Assembly (NCBI GenBank): GCA_031263435.1
Contig: JAISFT010000167.1
Location: 1 to 5,187 of the forward strand
Source: Treponema sp.
GTDB taxonomy: Bacteria; Spirochaetota; Spirochaetia; Treponematales; Breznakiellaceae
Direction: 5' to 3'
DNA: 5,187 bases
Below, piece after piece: positions 4,496 through 5,187 of the stretch. The number at the start of each line of letters is the position of its first letter. Within the stretch, counting starts at the first letter, position 1. Both the position numbers and the translations under genes were made by a program. A model generated the notes under the pieces. The model had not been told where the DNA came from. It worked only from the letters and a program-made list of their open reading frames with translations, and did not search any database.

Positions 4496-5187
4496 ATGAA
4501 CTGTGATGTGTTGATTGTAGGCGCGGGACCGGCGGGCATTTTTACTGCCCTGGAGATAATACGGCTCAAAAAGAAAAAGAACATTATAATCATGGAAAAA
4601 GGGCGGCCCATCGAAAAACGGGCCTGTCCCAAGATCAACACCAAAAAGTGCATGAGCTGTAAGCCCTTCTGTCATATTACTACGGGCTTTTCCGGCGCTG
4701 GGGCCTTTTCCGACGGCAAGCTTTCTCTAAGCTGCGAAGTAGGGGGGGATCTGCCGGATCTTATCGGCCGCCAGACCACCCAGGAACTTATTGATTATAC
4801 CGATTCTGTGTACCTGGAATTCGGCGCCGTCCCGGTCGTGGAGGGGCTGGATAAATTCGAGGAGACCAAGGACATACGCCGCCGGGCCATCAAGGCAGGG
4901 CTCAAACTGGTGGATTGTCCCATCCGCCACCTGGGGACCGAGAAGGCCCAGGAACTGTACTGCAACATCCAGCAGTACCTGATTGAGCAGGGAGTCGAGA
5001 TCCTCTTCGAAACCGAATGTGTCAGCCTTGTGCTGGAACAGCATATCTGCAAGGGCGTCCGGGCCCACCAGGTGGGGAAGGAAGATTATTTTGAAGTCCG
5101 CGCCGCCTCCACCATCGTTGCCGCGGGCCGCCGGGGGGCGGAGTGGCTGGAGGGGATCTGCCGGCAGTACGACATCCTCCACGAGGC
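4496..5187 (+). CDS. COG2509-like FAD-dependent protein, C-terminal half outside window
   Basis: The frame is open for 230 codons to the right edge; family members run to about 450-470 residues, so about half is present. The N-terminus is a Rossmann dinucleotide-binding strand, CDVLIVGAGPAGIFTALEII (3-22), with the GxGxxG of FAD-binding enzymes and Glu34 (MEKGR) at the ribose-binding position. A Cys cluster (Cys44, Cys52, Cys55, Cys59) precedes GFSGAGAFSDGKLSL (64-78), a block typical of the COG2509 uncharacterised FAD-dependent dehydrogenases. A later TIVAAGRRGAEW segment near the end fits the second part of the FAD site. Substrate and physiological role of the family are unknown. Immediate downstream placement after the TetR gene suggests it is that regulator's target. 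The family call is good; an Fe-S or metal role for the Cys cluster is inference. Confidence 0.87.
   Translation, partial: MNCDVLIVGAGPAGIFTALEIIRLKKKKNIIIMEKGRPIEKRACPKINTKKCMSCKPFCHITTGFSGAGAFSDGKLSLSCEVGGDLPDLIGRQTTQELIDYTDSVYLEFGAVPVVEGLDKFEETKDIRRRAIKAGLKLVDCPIRHLGTEKAQELYCNIQQYLIEQGVEILFETECVSLVLEQHICKGVRAHQVGKEDYFEVRAASTIVAAGRRGAEWLEGICRQYDILHE

Overview
This 5.2 kb window is chromosomal bacterial DNA, roughly 53-55% G+C by eye. It holds six protein genes, two of them cut by the window edges, and one gene-free stretch of about 610 bp that is full of inverted repeats. The style of the genes (HPt plus response-regulator/class III cyclase, a COG2509-type flavoprotein, TetR, Uma2) and the sense codon pattern would fit a spirochaete, perhaps a termite-gut treponeme. 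That placement is inference from family resemblance, not proof.

Layout. (1) 1-488, minus strand: the first 162 codons of a Uma2-family PD-(D/E)XK nuclease-fold protein, whose 3' end lies outside the window. (2) 489-1097: no gene. It holds a 10-bp hairpin (611-634), a cluster of CTTGA/TCAAG half-sites (649-692), and a nested imperfect palindrome of about 310 bp (about 721-1032). The palindrome has a 40-bp core arm pair with one mismatch, and tandem 16-bp mini-hairpins at its centre. (3) 1098-1796 and 1829-3139, plus strand: a two-gene unit of a stand-alone HPt phosphotransfer protein and a receiver-adenylate cyclase (REC plus class III cyclase, Thr-type or IIIb residues). A terminator-like hairpin with a T-run lies inside the last codons of the cyclase gene. 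(4) 3166-3804, minus strand: a 212-residue protein of unknown function, converging on the cyclase gene with a 26-bp gap. (5) 3919-4488, plus strand: a TetR-type repressor, divergent from gene 4. It is followed after 7 bp by (6) 4496-5187, plus strand: the N-terminal half of a COG2509-like FAD-dependent protein with a Cys cluster.

How the genes work together. The HPt and cyclase genes look like the end of a phosphorelay: a histidine kinase encoded elsewhere would phosphorylate the HPt His67 (directly or through its own receiver), HPt would pass phosphate to Asp55 of the cyclase receiver, and the output would be cAMP. The TetR and flavoprotein genes appear co-transcribed and translationally coupled, so the flavoprotein is probably under the repressor's control. 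The divergent 212-residue gene shares the 114-bp control region and may also be regulated by it. The palindromic element upstream of the HPt gene is the most unusual item. It resembles a miniature inverted-repeat element (MITE or REP/BIME-like), but no transposase is present in the window.
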